Numbered from the stretch's first letter, positions 51,289-60,169 are shown. The stretch: 64,000 nt of DNA from Bacteroidota bacterium (GCA_016720655.1 JADKKE010000032.1:744001-808000), one strand, 5' to 3'. Translations and numbers: made by a program. The notes: generated from the sequence alone by a model not told the origin.

Positions 51289-51906
51289 ATGTCTGGAATT
51301 ATCGGAAAGAAAATCGGAATGACCAGTGTATTCGGTGCAGAGGGGAAGTACATCCCTTGTACTGTAATTCTGGCGGGTCCGTGCGTTGTTACGCAGGTAA
51401 AGACAAAAGCAACGGATGGCTACGAAGCTGTTCAGCTTTCGTTCGACGAAAAGAAAGAGAAGCACACAACCAATGCACAGATGGGTCACTTCAAAAAGAC
51501 CAACACAACTCCAAAACGCAAAGTTATTGAGTTCCGTGAGTTCCCGGAACAACCGGCTTTGGGTTCTGAAGTGAAGGCTGATATTTTTGTTGAAGGTGAA
51601 TATGTGAATGTGATCGGAACAAGCAAAGGAAAAGGTTTCCAGGGTGTTGTTCGTCGTCACCATTTCAGTGGAGTAGGCGGACAGACACACGGACAGCACA
51701 ATCGTTTGCGTGCGCCGGGTTCGATGGGTGCCTCTTCTTATCCATCACGGGTATTGAAAGGCATGCGTTCTGCAGGTCACATGGGCGCTGTTCGTGTAAA
51801 AATTCAAAACCTTCAGGTTGTAAAAATTATCCCAGAACAAAATTTGTTGGTGATTAAAGGAGCGGTACCGGGACATAAAGGTTCATATGTAATCGTGGAG
51901 AAATAA
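51289..51906 (+). CDS. rplC: 50S ribosomal protein L3
   Basis: Binds 23S rRNA near the peptidyl-transferase centre. The 205 residues begin MSGIIGKKIGMTSVFGAEG; the central GQTHGQHNRLRAPGSMGASSYPS extension (in two overlapping parts from about residue 130) reaches the active site. Length normal. Ends two bases before rplD. Confidence 0.97.
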   Translation: MSGIIGKKIGMTSVFGAEGKYIPCTVILAGPCVVTQVKTKATDGYEAVQLSFDEKKEKHTTNAQMGHFKKTNTTPKRKVIEFREFPEQPALGSEVKADIFVEGEYVNVIGTSKGKGFQGVVRRHHFSGVGGQTHGQHNRLRAPGSMGASSYPSRVLKGMRSAGHMGAVRVKIQNLQVVKIIPEQNLLVIKGAVPGHKGSYVIVEK

Positions 51907-51907
51907 C

Positions 51908-52539
51908 ATGGAATTAGCAGTTGTAAATACAGCCGGTAAAGAGACCGGAAAGAAAGTGAAGCTTAGCGACCAGATTTTTGGTATCGAGCCGAACGACCAC
52001 GCGATTTATCTTGACGTGAAGCAGTTTCTCGCGAATCAACGTCAGGGTACTCACAAGTCGAAAGAGCGTGCGGAAATTGCACGTACTACAAAAAGTTGAA
52101 ACGTCAGAAAGGAACCGGCGGAGCACGTGCAGGTTCTATGAAATCACCTTTGTTTGTTGGTGGTGGTCGTGTGTTCGGTCCTCGTCCGCGCGACTATTCA
52201 TTCAAGCTGAATAAAAAGCTGAAGCACCTTGCTTGTCTTTCTGCACTTAGCTACAAGGCAAAAGCAAACGGTATTTCTATCGTCGAGAATTTCACGATCG
52301 ATACTCCGAAGACAAAAGGGTATACTGAGATCATGAAGAATCTCAATCTGTCCGACAAGAAAACGTTGGTAGTGTTAGCACAACACGACAACAACATTTA
52401 TCTGTCATCAAGAAACTTACAAAGAAACAAAGTCACTACAGCCACTGAATTGAATACGTACGATGTGATGAATGCACAAACCATCGTATTTGTTGAAGGA
52501 TCTGTACCTGTATTGGAAAATAGATTTTTAGCAAAATGA
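51908..52539 (+). pseudogene. rplD: 50S ribosomal protein L4, frame broken by one-base deletion (probable sequence error)
   Basis: L4 lines the exit tunnel and in many bacteria represses the S10 operon. Residues from MELAVVNTAGKETGKKV to RAEIARTTK are in the first frame, which then stops at 52097-52099; LKRQKGTGGARAGS, SPLFVGGGRVFGPRPRDYS and the C-terminal VEGSVPVLENRFLAK are in the next frame. Adding one A to the A5 run at 52090-52094 joins them as RTTKKLKRQKGTGGARAG, the standard L4 sequence, giving about 210 residues. The gene should be read as intact. It overlaps rplW by four bases (ATGA). Confidence 0.93.
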
Positions 52540-52826
52540 GCATCCTGAAGAAGCCCCTCATCACTGAGAAGATGACCAAAGCAGGTGAAAAGCTGGGTCA
52601 GTATGGATTTGTAGTCGATATTAAATCGAACAAAATCCAGATTAAACAGGCCATCGAAAAAATGTATAACGTCACTGTTGAAGATGTCAACACGATGCGT
52701 TATTCAGGAAAACGTAAAACACGTTATTCCAAGACCGGTGTGCAGGTTGGAAGTACAGGTTCATTCAAGAAAGCCGTGGTTACCCTGAAAAAAGGTGAAG
52801 CCATCGATTTCTACAGCAACATTTAA
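52536..52826 (+). CDS. rplW: 50S ribosomal protein L23
   Basis: Located at the tunnel exit, docking site for trigger factor and SRP. The 96 residues begin MSILKKPLITEKMTKAGEK and show the family pattern VVDIKSNKIQIKQAIEKMYNV. Overlaps the end of rplD by an ATGA, implying coupled translation. Confidence 0.97.
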   Translation: MSILKKPLITEKMTKAGEKLGQYGFVVDIKSNKIQIKQAIEKMYNVTVEDVNTMRYSGKRKTRYSKTGVQVGSTGSFKKAVVTLKKGEAIDFYSNI

Positions 52827-52844
52827 TTTTAGGAGAGAAGCAAC

Positions 52845-53666
52845 ATGGCAGTTAGAAAACTTCGCCCCACCACACCGAGTAACCGTCACACGACGGTTGA
52901 CTCCTATGACGATATCACCGCATCGCGTCCTGAACCAAGTCTTGTTGTCCGCATCAAGAGCCACGGTGGCCGTAATGCAGATGGAAAAATGACGATGCGA
53001 TACATCGGCGGAGGACATCGCAAGATGTACCGTCTGATTGATTTCAAACGTGAGAAATACGGTGTTGAAGGGGTTGTGAAAACCGTAGAATACGATCCGA
53101 ATCGTACTGCACGTATCGCCTTGGTTCATTACAAGGATGGTGAAAAAAGATATGTGATTGCTCCGAACGGATTAAAAGTAGGTCAGAAAATTATGTCCGG
53201 AGAAACTGCAGTTCCTGAAGTCGGAAATGCAATGTTTCTGAAAGATATTCCACTGGGAACGTTGATTCACAATATTGAATTGCGTCCGGGTCAGGGTGGT
53301 GAAATTGCACGGAGTGCAGGAACATACGCTCAGCTTGCTGCCCGTGATGGAAAATATGCGGTACTGAAAATGCCTTCCGGTGAGACACGAATGATTCTCA
53401 TTACTTGTCTTGCAACTATCGGAACAGTTTCCAATGCTGACCATATCCAGGAGAGTCTTGGTAAAGCCGGTCGTTCCCGCTGGATGGGTCGTCGTCCACG
53501 TGTTCGTGGTGTTGCGATGAATCCGGTTGATCACCCGATGGGTGGAGGTGAAGGACGTGCATCAGGCGGACATCCGCGCTCACGTAAAGGTTTGCTTGCG
53601 AAGGGATACAAAACCCGCAAGAACAAGACTACTGACAAATACATCATCGAGAAACGCAAAAAGTAA
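52845..53666 (+). CDS. rplB: 50S ribosomal protein L2
   Basis: Essential for subunit association and peptidyl transfer. 273 residues starting MAVRKLRPTTPSNRHTTVDS; the conserved GGRNADGKMTMRYIGGGHR and the C-terminal GVAMNPVDHPMGGGEG loop (with the peptidyl-transferase His) are intact. GGAGAGAAGC upstream is a good ribosome-binding site. Confidence 0.98.
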   Translation: MAVRKLRPTTPSNRHTTVDSYDDITASRPEPSLVVRIKSHGGRNADGKMTMRYIGGGHRKMYRLIDFKREKYGVEGVVKTVEYDPNRTARIALVHYKDGEKRYVIAPNGLKVGQKIMSGETAVPEVGNAMFLKDIPLGTLIHNIELRPGQGGEIARSAGTYAQLAARDGKYAVLKMPSGETRMILITCLATIGTVSNADHIQESLGKAGRSRWMGRRPRVRGVAMNPVDHPMGGGEGRASGGHPRSRKGLLAKGYKTRKNKTTDKYIIEKRKK

Positions 53667-53736
53667 TCAATTGATGGATTGATGAGAGGATGACAGAGAT
53701 GCATTCGCACATCAGTTCTAAAATCAAAAAATAAAA

Positions 53737-54006
53737 ATGGCTCGTTCACTAAAAAAAGGCCCGTATATCGCCCATCATCTGGAGCAAAAAGTTGTGAAGA
53801 TGAATGAAAGCAAAAAGAAGACCGTAATCAAAACCTGGTCCCGTGCTTCGATGATCGCTCCGGAATTTGTCGGTCATACGTTTGCTGTTCATAACGGGAA
53901 TAAATTCATTCCGGTATATATCACGGAAAACATGGTTGGTCACAAGCTGGGAGAATTTGCTCCGACACGTACTTTCAGAGGCCACAGTGGTAACCGTAAC
54001 GCATAA
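53737..54006 (+). CDS. rpsS: 30S ribosomal protein S19
   Basis: 30S head protein near the A site; partner of RimM during assembly. 89 residues beginning MARSLKKGPYIAHHLEQKV with the conserved RASMIAPEFVGHTFAVHNG and KLGEFAPTRTFRGH. Complete. Confidence 0.98.
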   Translation: MARSLKKGPYIAHHLEQKVVKMNESKKKTVIKTWSRASMIAPEFVGHTFAVHNGNKFIPVYITENMVGHKLGEFAPTRTFRGHSGNRNA

Positions 54007-54031
54007 TATTAATTAATTCATTTAATCCATC

Positions 54032-54478
54032 ATGGGAGTCAGAAAGAGATTAGCAGCTGAAAAGCGCAAAGAAGACTTGAAGTCGACCGCCGTTGCAAAG
54101 CTGGTCAACGTACCAACCTCACCGCGTAAAATGCGTGTTGTTGCGGATCTGGTGCGTGGTAAGGAAGTGATGCTGGCGCTGAACATTTTGAAATATAATG
54201 CAAAAGCACCGGCTGCCCGATTGGAAAAGCTGTTGCAATCAGCGATTGTAAACTGGGAAACGAAAAGCGGAGATAAAATTGACGAAGGCAAAGTATATGT
54301 GAAGTTGATTCAGGTGGACAGCGGCCGGATGTTGAAGCGTCTTCGTCCAGCACCACAAGGTCGTGGATACAGAGTGCGGAAGCGTTCGAATCATGTGACT
54401 ATTGTTTTGGATAGCGTTGCGAACCAACCACAATCAGCAAAAGTTGCTGAAACCACAACGACAGAAGAAGCGAAATAA
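54032..54478 (+). CDS. rplV: 50S ribosomal protein L22 with extended tail
   Basis: Lines the exit tunnel. 148 residues, about 35 longer than E. coli L22, with an N-terminal basic stretch (MGVRKRLAAEKRKEDLKS) and a C-terminal acidic/Thr tail (ETTTTEEAK). The core VPTSPRKMRVVADLVRGK and the tunnel hairpin KRLRPAPQGRGYRVRKRSNH are conserved. Macrolide-resistance positions cannot be judged beyond the hairpin being of normal length. Confidence 0.96.
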   Translation: MGVRKRLAAEKRKEDLKSTAVAKLVNVPTSPRKMRVVADLVRGKEVMLALNILKYNAKAPAARLEKLLQSAIVNWETKSGDKIDEGKVYVKLIQVDSGRMLKRLRPAPQGRGYRVRKRSNHVTIVLDSVANQPQSAKVAETTTTEEAK

Positions 54479-54532
54479 ATAACACAAGCAGAAACCCAAT
54501 TCAGCCCTAAGGGGTGAAAATAAAAAGATACA

Positions 54533-55345
54533 ATGGGACAAAAAGCAAACCCGATAGGTAACCGACTGGGAATAATCAGAGGATGGGATTCCAATTGGTA
54601 TGGCGGCAAAAATTATGCTGACAAGCTGGTGGAAGACGAAAAGATCCGCAAATACCTTCTTGCCCGTTTGGCAAAAGGTGGTGTGGCAAAAATTGTGATT
54701 GAACGCACGATGAAATTGATCACCGTGACCATTCACACAGCTCGTCCCGGAATTGTTATTGGTAAAGGTGGTCAGGAAGTTGACAAACTGAAAGAGGAGT
54801 TGAAGAAATTTATTCATAAGGATGTTCAGATTAATATTTATGAAATCAAACGTCCGGAACTCGATGCCCAATTGGTTGCAGATGGTGTTGCCCGTCAGAT
54901 CGAGGCTCGTATCTCTTTCCGTCGTGCGGCGAAAATGTCAATCGCTTCTACAATGAGAATGGGTGCAGAAGGTATCCGTATCAAAGTTGGAGGTCGTTTG
55001 GGCGGAGCTGAAATTGCCCGTTCAGAGCAATACAAGGAAGGACGTATTCCATTGCACACATTGCGTGCGGATATTGATTTTGCAATTTCAGAAGCACAAA
55101 CTTCCTATGGTAAAATTGGTGTGAAGGTGTGGATTTGTAAAGGTGAAATCTACGGGAAACGTGATTTGTCTCCGAATATCGGGGCAAGTGCTACCGGAGG
55201 AACTGCTCCTAAGAATATGGGTGGTGGTGAACGTCGTGATCGCGGAGATCGTGGTGGTGACCGTGGCGGCCGAGGTGGTCGTGGTGGAAACCGTGGCGGT
55301 GGAAATCGTGGTGGCGGTGGCGGACGTGGTCCGAAGAAAGACTAA
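54533..55345 (+). CDS. rpsC: 30S ribosomal protein S3 with RGG-rich C-terminal tail
   Basis: 30S head protein at the mRNA entry tunnel with helicase activity. 270 residues: N-terminal MGQKANPIGNRLGIIRGWDS, type II KH domain with ARPGIVIGKGGQEVDKL, and C-terminal domain with MRMGAEGIRIKVGGRLGGA. After KRDLSPNIGASATGG comes a tail of about 45 residues made almost only of Gly, Arg, Asp and Asn (GGDRGGRGGRGGNRGG type). Such an RGG tail is typical of RNA-binding proteins and would extend from the mRNA entry site. Confidence 0.97.
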   Translation: MGQKANPIGNRLGIIRGWDSNWYGGKNYADKLVEDEKIRKYLLARLAKGGVAKIVIERTMKLITVTIHTARPGIVIGKGGQEVDKLKEELKKFIHKDVQINIYEIKRPELDAQLVADGVARQIEARISFRRAAKMSIASTMRMGAEGIRIKVGGRLGGAEIARSEQYKEGRIPLHTLRADIDFAISEAQTSYGKIGVKVWICKGEIYGKRDLSPNIGASATGGTAPKNMGGGERRDRGDRGGDRGGRGGRGGNRGGGNRGGGGGRGPKKD

Positions 55346-55384
55346 TTAATGCGATTAACATAACTGATTAAACTTCTTTGAAGC

Positions 55385-55807
55385 ATGTTACAGCCGAAGA
55401 AAACGAAATTTAGAAAACAACATAAAATGGTGCCGAAAGGAAATGCCACACGCGGACATTCGTTAGCGTTCGGTTCTTTCGGAATCAAATCCCTGGAGAC
55501 CGGCTGGTTGCCGAGTAAGCAGATTGAAGCGGCTCGTGTAGCGGTAACCCGTTATATGAAACGTGAAGGACAGATCTGGTGCCGAATTTTCCCTGACAAA
55601 CCAATCACCCGCAAACCTGCGGAAGTACGGATGGGTAAAGGAAAAGGTAACCCTGAATTCTGGGTTGCAGTTGTGAAGCCCGGAACAATCATCTTCGAAG
55701 CAGAAGGTGTGCCTGAAGCAACAGCACGCGAAGCAATGCGTCTTGCTTCACAGAAATTATCTGTGAATACTAAGTTTATTATGCGCCGTGATTACGATCA
55801 GGCTTAA
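55385..55807 (+). CDS. rplP: 50S ribosomal protein L16
   Basis: Contacts tRNA in the A and P sites. 140 residues starting MLQPKKTKFRKQHKMVPKGN, with GWLPSKQIEAARVAVTRYMKR and the conserved RMGKGKGNPEFWVAVVKPGT. Complete, 36 bases after the rpsC stop codon. Confidence 0.98.
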   Translation: MLQPKKTKFRKQHKMVPKGNATRGHSLAFGSFGIKSLETGWLPSKQIEAARVAVTRYMKREGQIWCRIFPDKPITRKPAEVRMGKGKGNPEFWVAVVKPGTIIFEAEGVPEATAREAMRLASQKLSVNTKFIMRRDYDQA

Positions 55808-55839
55808 GCACAAAGAGAGAATCACAAACCTGAAGCGAA

Positions 55840-56046
55840 ATGAAACAAGAGGATATTAGAGAACTCACAACTGATGAGCTTCGTCTTCGACTGGCTGAAG
55901 AGAAGACGATGTACACGAAAATGAAAATGAATCATGCCGTATCGCCAATTGAGAATCCGATGAAGATTCGTTCAATCCGTCGCGGTATCGCCATGATCAA
56001 CACGGAGCTGACCAAGCGCGTGAATGCTGAAAAAAACAACTCATAA
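55840..56046 (+). CDS. rpmC: 50S ribosomal protein L29
   Basis: Two-helix protein at the tunnel exit. 68 residues, MKQEDIRELTTDELRLRLAE, with the C-terminal helix IRSIRRGIAMINTELTKR. Complete. Confidence 0.97.
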   Translation: MKQEDIRELTTDELRLRLAEEKTMYTKMKMNHAVSPIENPMKIRSIRRGIAMINTELTKRVNAEKNNS

Positions 56047-56061
56047 CCTGGAGTCCAAACC

Positions 56062-56334
56062 ATGGAAAATACAACGATTGAAAAACGAGGCTTACGGAAA
56101 GAACGGATTGGCGTTGTGGTAAGCAACAAGATGAACAAGAGTATTGTTGTCGCAGTGGAGCGTAAAGTGAAGCATGCGAAATACGGAAAGTTCATTAAGA
56201 TGACGACCAAGTTTATGGCGCATGATGAAAAGAACGAAAGTGGAGTGGGTGATCTTGTCAAGATTTCTGAAACACGTCCATTGAGTAAAAACAAAAACTG
56301 GCGCCTTACAGAAGTCCTCGAGAAAGCGAAATAA
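56062..56334 (+). CDS. rpsQ: 30S ribosomal protein S17
   Basis: Early 16S rRNA-binding OB-fold protein. 90 residues with KERIGVVVSNKMNKSIVVAV and GVGDLVKISETRPLSKNKNW. Complete, 15 bases after rpmC. Confidence 0.98.
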   Translation: MENTTIEKRGLRKERIGVVVSNKMNKSIVVAVERKVKHAKYGKFIKMTTKFMAHDEKNESGVGDLVKISETRPLSKNKNWRLTEVLEKAK

Positions 56335-56416
56335 AAAGACCGACAGGTCGAATGTTTCCAAAAGAACATCAGCCTGTCGAATAGTAATAGTGCAAACGTT
56401 TAATTACCGATAAACG

Positions 56417-56785
56417 ATGATACAACAAGAATCCAGATGTGTGGTTGCCGACAACAGCGGGGCGAAAGAAGTCCTTTGTATCCGCGTGTTGGGTGGAACC
56501 CGTAAGAAATATGCCAGCCTCGGCGATAAGATTGTTGTGACTGTGAAGCACGCATTGCCTTCCGGTAACATCAAGAAAGGCACAGTGACAAAAGCTGTCG
56601 TTGTCAGAACAAAGAAAGAAGTGAAGCGTGCAGACGGTTCCTACATTCGTTTCGATGACAATGCGGTGGTGTTGCTAAATGCGCAAGACGAGCTTCGTGG
56701 CACGCGTATATTCGGACCAGTGGCGCGTGAGCTTCGTGAAAAACAGTTTATGAAAATTGTTTCATTGGCTCCTGAAGTGCTCTAA
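56417..56785 (+). CDS. rplN: 50S ribosomal protein L14
   Basis: Subunit-interface protein. 122 residues beginning MIQQESRCVVADNSGAKEVL, with FDDNAVVLLNAQDELRGTRI and VARELREKQFMKIVSLAPEV. Complete. Confidence 0.98.
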   Translation: MIQQESRCVVADNSGAKEVLCIRVLGGTRKKYASLGDKIVVTVKHALPSGNIKKGTVTKAVVVRTKKEVKRADGSYIRFDDNAVVLLNAQDELRGTRIFGPVARELREKQFMKIVSLAPEVL

Positions 56786-56810
56786 ACAAAAGAAAAAAGT
56801 TCCTATTCAG

Positions 56811-57146
56811 ATGGAAAGAAAATATAACAAGCAGCCAAAACTGCACATCCGTAAGGGTGACATTGTAAAAGTGATTGCCGGTGATTCCAAAGGATCTCAG
56901 GGTCGTGTACTGGAAGTTCTCAGTGCAACGCGTAAGGTTTTGGTAGAAGGTGTGAACCTTGTTACCAAGCATACAAAACCGAATGCGAAAAACACCCAGG
57001 GCGGCATTATCAAAAAAGAAGCTCCTATTCATTTATCCAATGTGATGTTGGTGGATGGCAAAGGCAACGCAACCCGCGTTGGCCGTAAAGAGGAGAACGG
57101 AAAATTAGTTCGTTATTCTAAAAAGTCAGGGGAGGTAATCAAGTAA
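56811..57146 (+). CDS. rplX: 50S ribosomal protein L24
   Basis: Assembly initiator for 50S. 111 residues from MERKYNKQPKLHIRKGDIVK, the KOW motif KGDIVKVIAGDSKGSQGRVL, then GVNLVTKHTKPNAKNTQGGI. The frame is open from 56757, inside rplN, but only the ATG at 56811 gives the family N terminus. Stop and rplE start overlap (TAATGG). Confidence 0.97.
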   Translation: MERKYNKQPKLHIRKGDIVKVIAGDSKGSQGRVLEVLSATRKVLVEGVNLVTKHTKPNAKNTQGGIIKKEAPIHLSNVMLVDGKGNATRVGRKEENGKLVRYSKKSGEVIK

Positions 57147-57697
57147 TGGCTTACGTACCACGTTTAAAAGAAAAGTACAAGAAAGAAATTGTACCGGCGC
57201 TCACAAAGAAATTTGAATACAAGAGCGTAATGCAGGTTCCTCGTCTGACGAAGATCTGCGTGAATCAGGGTGTTGGCGATGCAGTAAGTGATAAGAAGCT
57301 TATTGAGTATGCAATCACAGAAATGAGCAATGTTACCGGACAAAAAGCGGTGCCAACGAAATCGAAAAAGGATATCTCCAATTTCAAGCTTCGTGTTGAT
57401 GTGGCGATTGGTGTACGTGTTACACTTCGTGATGTAAACATGTATGAGTTCCTTGATCGCCTGGTTTCAGTTTCGCTTCCACGTATTCGTGACTTCCGCG
57501 GAATCAATCCAAAAGGATTCGACGGGAATGGAAATTTCACACTCGGTGTAACAGAGCAAATCATTTTCCCTGAAATCGATATCGATAAAGTGAACAAGAT
57601 TACCGGAATGGACATCACCTTCGTGACTTCAGCACAAACTGATGAAGAGGCGATGGAACTCCTCAAAGAATTTGGAATTCCTTTCCGTACCAATTAA
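57146..57697 (+). CDS. rplE: 50S ribosomal protein L5
   Basis: 5S rRNA-binding protein of the central protuberance. 183 residues: MAYVPRLKEKYKKEIVPALT, the MQVPRLTKICVNQGVGDA strand, VTLRDVNMYEFLDRLVSVSLPRIRDFRG in two parts, and the C-terminal EAMELLKEFGIPF. Its start overlaps the last base of the rplX stop codon, so the two are coupled. Confidence 0.98.
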   Translation: MAYVPRLKEKYKKEIVPALTKKFEYKSVMQVPRLTKICVNQGVGDAVSDKKLIEYAITEMSNVTGQKAVPTKSKKDISNFKLRVDVAIGVRVTLRDVNMYEFLDRLVSVSLPRIRDFRGINPKGFDGNGNFTLGVTEQIIFPEIDIDKVNKITGMDITFVTSAQTDEEAMELLKEFGIPFRTN

Positions 57698-57724
57698 TAT
57701 ATTTCTGAAACGAAAGAAAATATC

Positions 57725-57994
57725 ATGGCAAAAGAATCAATGAAGGCGAGAGAAGTGAAGCGTGCAAGAATGTCTGCACGTTACGCAGCAAAGCGTGAAG
57801 CACTCAAAGCGTCAGGCGATTACCTGGCTCTTGACAAACTTCCGAAAAATGCCTCTCCTGTGCGTATGCACAACCGCTGTAAACTTACTGGTCGTCCGCG
57901 TGGTTATATGCGGATCTTCGGTGTCTCCCGGAATGTATTCCGTAAAATGGCACTGGAAGGAAAAATACCAGGAGTAACCAAAGCCAGCTGGTAA
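57725..57994 (+). CDS. rpsN: 30S ribosomal protein S14, zinc-free form
   Basis: 30S head protein. 89 residues, MAKESMKAREVKRARMSARY, and the signature HNRCKLTGRPRGYMRIFGVS. Only one Cys is present, so this is the long, zinc-independent (C-) type rather than the short CxxC-CxxC type. Confidence 0.97.
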   Translation: MAKESMKAREVKRARMSARYAAKREALKASGDYLALDKLPKNASPVRMHNRCKLTGRPRGYMRIFGVSRNVFRKMALEGKIPGVTKASW

Positions 57995-58034
57995 TTAAGA
58001 ATTAGTATTTAAGAAACGCAACAACGTTATACCA

Positions 58035-58430
58035 ATGACAGATCCTATTGCAGACTTCATTACCCGGATTCGTAATGCAGTGAAAGCGAACCACCGCATT
58101 GTGCAGGTGCCTGCATCGAATCTCAAGAAAGAAATGACCAAGATCCTTAAGGAAAAGGGCTATATTCTCGACTACAAATTCGATGAAGATGATAAGCAAG
58201 GTCTTATCAAGATCGCATTGAAATATCATCCGGTTACGAAAGCTCCCGCGATCCGAAACCTGACACGTATTTCAAAACCCGGTCTCCGTAAATACTCAGG
58301 TGTAGATACTATGCCGCGTGTATTGAACGGACTTGGCATCGCTATCCTGTCTACATCGAAAGGTGTGATGACAGATAAAGAAGCGAAGAAAGAAAAAGTT
58401 GGCGGAGAAGTTCTTTGCTATGTATATTAA
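58035..58430 (+). CDS. rpsH: 30S ribosomal protein S8
   Basis: Binds helix 21 of 16S rRNA and, in E. coli, represses the spc operon. 131 residues, MTDPIADFITRIRNAVKANH, and the C-terminal GIAILSTSKGVMTDKEAKKE. Complete. Confidence 0.98.
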   Translation: MTDPIADFITRIRNAVKANHRIVQVPASNLKKEMTKILKEKGYILDYKFDEDDKQGLIKIALKYHPVTKAPAIRNLTRISKPGLRKYSGVDTMPRVLNGLGIAILSTSKGVMTDKEAKKEKVGGEVLCYVY

Positions 58431-58449
58431 TCGATAAATAAAACGAACA

Positions 58450-59004
58450 ATGTCACGTATTGGAAAATTGCCGATCACAGTCCCTGCAAAAGTAGAGATC
58501 AAGATCTCCGACGATACAGTCCAGGTGAAAGGTCCTAAAGGGGAACTCAAGCAAAAACTTGTAGGTGGGATATCTGTGATTATTGATGGAACTACACTTA
58601 CTGTAGAAAGAGCGACAGATGGTAAGCAACACCGTGCATTGCATGGTTTGTACCGGTCGCTGATCAACAATATGATCATCGGAGTTTCGCAAGGATTCAC
58701 GAAACAACAAGAGTTGATTGGTGTCGGTTACAAAGCCAGCACACAAGGACAATTATTGGATCTTGTTCTTGGTTATTCTCACCACTTTATCTTCGAGATT
58801 CCTGCTGAAGTGAAAGTGAGCGCAAAGCAAGATAAAGGTCAGCCTCCGATGATCCTTCTTGAAAGTGCAGACAAGCAATTGCTTGGTGCTGTTGCAGCGA
58901 AGATTCGTTCGTTTCGTGTTCCTGAACCTTATAAAGGCAAGGGTATTAAATTTACAAATGAAGTATTGAGAAGAAAAGCTGGTAAATCAGCTGCTAAAAA
59001 ATAA
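58450..59004 (+). CDS. rplF: 50S ribosomal protein L6
   Basis: Two-domain protein at the GTPase-associated region. 184 residues: MSRIGKLPITVPAKVEIKIS, GVSQGFTKQQELIGVGYKAS and the signature PEPYKGKGIKFTNEVLRRKA near the C terminus. Complete. Confidence 0.98.
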   Translation: MSRIGKLPITVPAKVEIKISDDTVQVKGPKGELKQKLVGGISVIIDGTTLTVERATDGKQHRALHGLYRSLINNMIIGVSQGFTKQQELIGVGYKASTQGQLLDLVLGYSHHFIFEIPAEVKVSAKQDKGQPPMILLESADKQLLGAVAAKIRSFRVPEPYKGKGIKFTNEVLRRKAGKSAAKK

Positions 59005-59010
59005 TTGTTC

Positions 59011-59364
59011 ATGTTACGTAAACAGCTTAGAAGAAATAGCATTCGTACCCGTATCCGCAGAACGGTTAAAGGTACAGCCGAGCGTCCTCGTCTTTCAGTA
59101 TTTCGCAGCAACAAGCAGATTTCTGCTCAGTTGATTGATGATATCGCTGGAGTTACGTTGGTAGCTGCATCCTCCGCCTCGAAAGATATGCAGGGTGTAA
59201 AAGCGAACAAAGTAGACCTGGCAAAAGAAGTAGGCAAGGCACTTGCAACAAAAGCGCAGAGCAGCGGTATCAAATCGGTCGTGTTTGACCGCGGAGGATA
59301 TCTCTATCATGGCCGTGTGAAAGCACTTGCTGAAGGGGCGCGTGAAGCAGGCCTTGAATTTTAA
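59011..59364 (+). CDS. rplR: 50S ribosomal protein L18
   Basis: 5S rRNA-binding protein. 117 residues from the ATG at 59011 (a TTG two codons earlier is less likely), MLRKQLRRNSIRTRIRRTVK, RPRLSVFRSNKQISAQLID, and FDRGGYLYHGRVKALAEGAREAG. Six bases after the rplF stop codon. Confidence 0.98.
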   Translation: MLRKQLRRNSIRTRIRRTVKGTAERPRLSVFRSNKQISAQLIDDIAGVTLVAASSASKDMQGVKANKVDLAKEVGKALATKAQSSGIKSVVFDRGGYLYHGRVKALAEGAREAGLEF

Positions 59365-59395
59365 TTGTACACAAACATTCTGATCGAAGATTACT

Positions 59396-59914
59396 ATGTC
59401 AGCAACAAATGTAAAGCGAGTTAAGTCGAGCGAAATCGAACTGAAAGACCGCCTGGTTACAGTTAACCGTGTAACGAAAGTTACCAAAGGTGGACGTGCA
59501 TTCCGTTTCGCAGCCATTGTGGTAGTAGGAGATGAATCCGGTGTTGTCGGTCATGGACTTGGCAAAGCCAAGGAAGTAACGGATGCGGTTCAAAAGGGAA
59601 TCGACGATGCAAAGAAAAACCTCGTAAAAGTTCCGGTTCTGAAAGGAACAGTTCCTCATGAAGCATACGGCAAATTCGGTGGCGCATTGGTATACCTCAA
59701 ACCAGCAGCTCCGGGAACCGGAGTAATTGCAGGTGGTGCAATGCGTGCTGTATTGGAGAGCGTTGGTATTCACGATGTATTGGCAAAATCAAAAGGCAGT
59801 TCGAATCCACACAACGTGGTGAAAGCGACAATTGATGCATTGCTTCAAATGCGTGACCCGGCTACTGTTGCTCAACAACGCGGAATTAAAATGACGAAAG
59901 TATTTAACGGATAA
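59396..59914 (+). CDS. rpsE: 30S ribosomal protein S5
   Basis: Decoding-fidelity protein at the mRNA channel. 172 residues: double-stranded RNA-binding fold with RLVTVNRVTKVTKGGRAFRF and GLGKAKEVTDAVQKGIDDAK, then GTGVIAGGAMRAVLESVGI. Complete. Confidence 0.98.
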   Translation: MSATNVKRVKSSEIELKDRLVTVNRVTKVTKGGRAFRFAAIVVVGDESGVVGHGLGKAKEVTDAVQKGIDDAKKNLVKVPVLKGTVPHEAYGKFGGALVYLKPAAPGTGVIAGGAMRAVLESVGIHDVLAKSKGSSNPHNVVKATIDALLQMRDPATVAQQRGIKMTKVFNG

Positions 59915-59948
59915 TTGCCTTAAGAAGCAACCAACACATTCAACAGCT

Positions 59949-60128
59949 ATGTCAAAAGTGAAAATTACACTCGTGAAGAGCGGCATCGATCGCCCGGAGC
60001 GCCAAAAACGCACACTTGTTGCACTTGGTCTTACCAAGATGAACAGGAGTGTGGAAGTGGAAGCTACTCCTCAGATCAAAGGTATGATCCACAAGGTTCA
60101 ACACCTCGTTGAGACGAAGGAAATTTAA
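59949..60128 (+). CDS. rpmD: 50S ribosomal protein L30
   Basis: Small 23S rRNA-binding protein. 59 residues read directly from the sequence: MSKVKITLVKSGIDRPERQK, RTLVALGLTKMNRSVEVEAT, then IKGMIHKVQHLVETKEI. It matches L30 in length and in the G-L-x-K-M/L-N/H motif, and occupies the usual position between rpsE and rplO. Confidence 0.96.
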   Translation: MSKVKITLVKSGIDRPERQKRTLVALGLTKMNRSVEVEATPQIKGMIHKVQHLVETKEI

Positions 60129-60169
60129 TTTCAAACATTCTTGCAACAACACATAAGACAGTTTAACCC

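Noticed and set aside
52086..52100. Programmed frameshifting in rplD (and rpsL)
   Set aside because: No slippery heptamer with downstream structure is evident, neither gene is known to need it, and rpsL lacks a homopolymer at the break.
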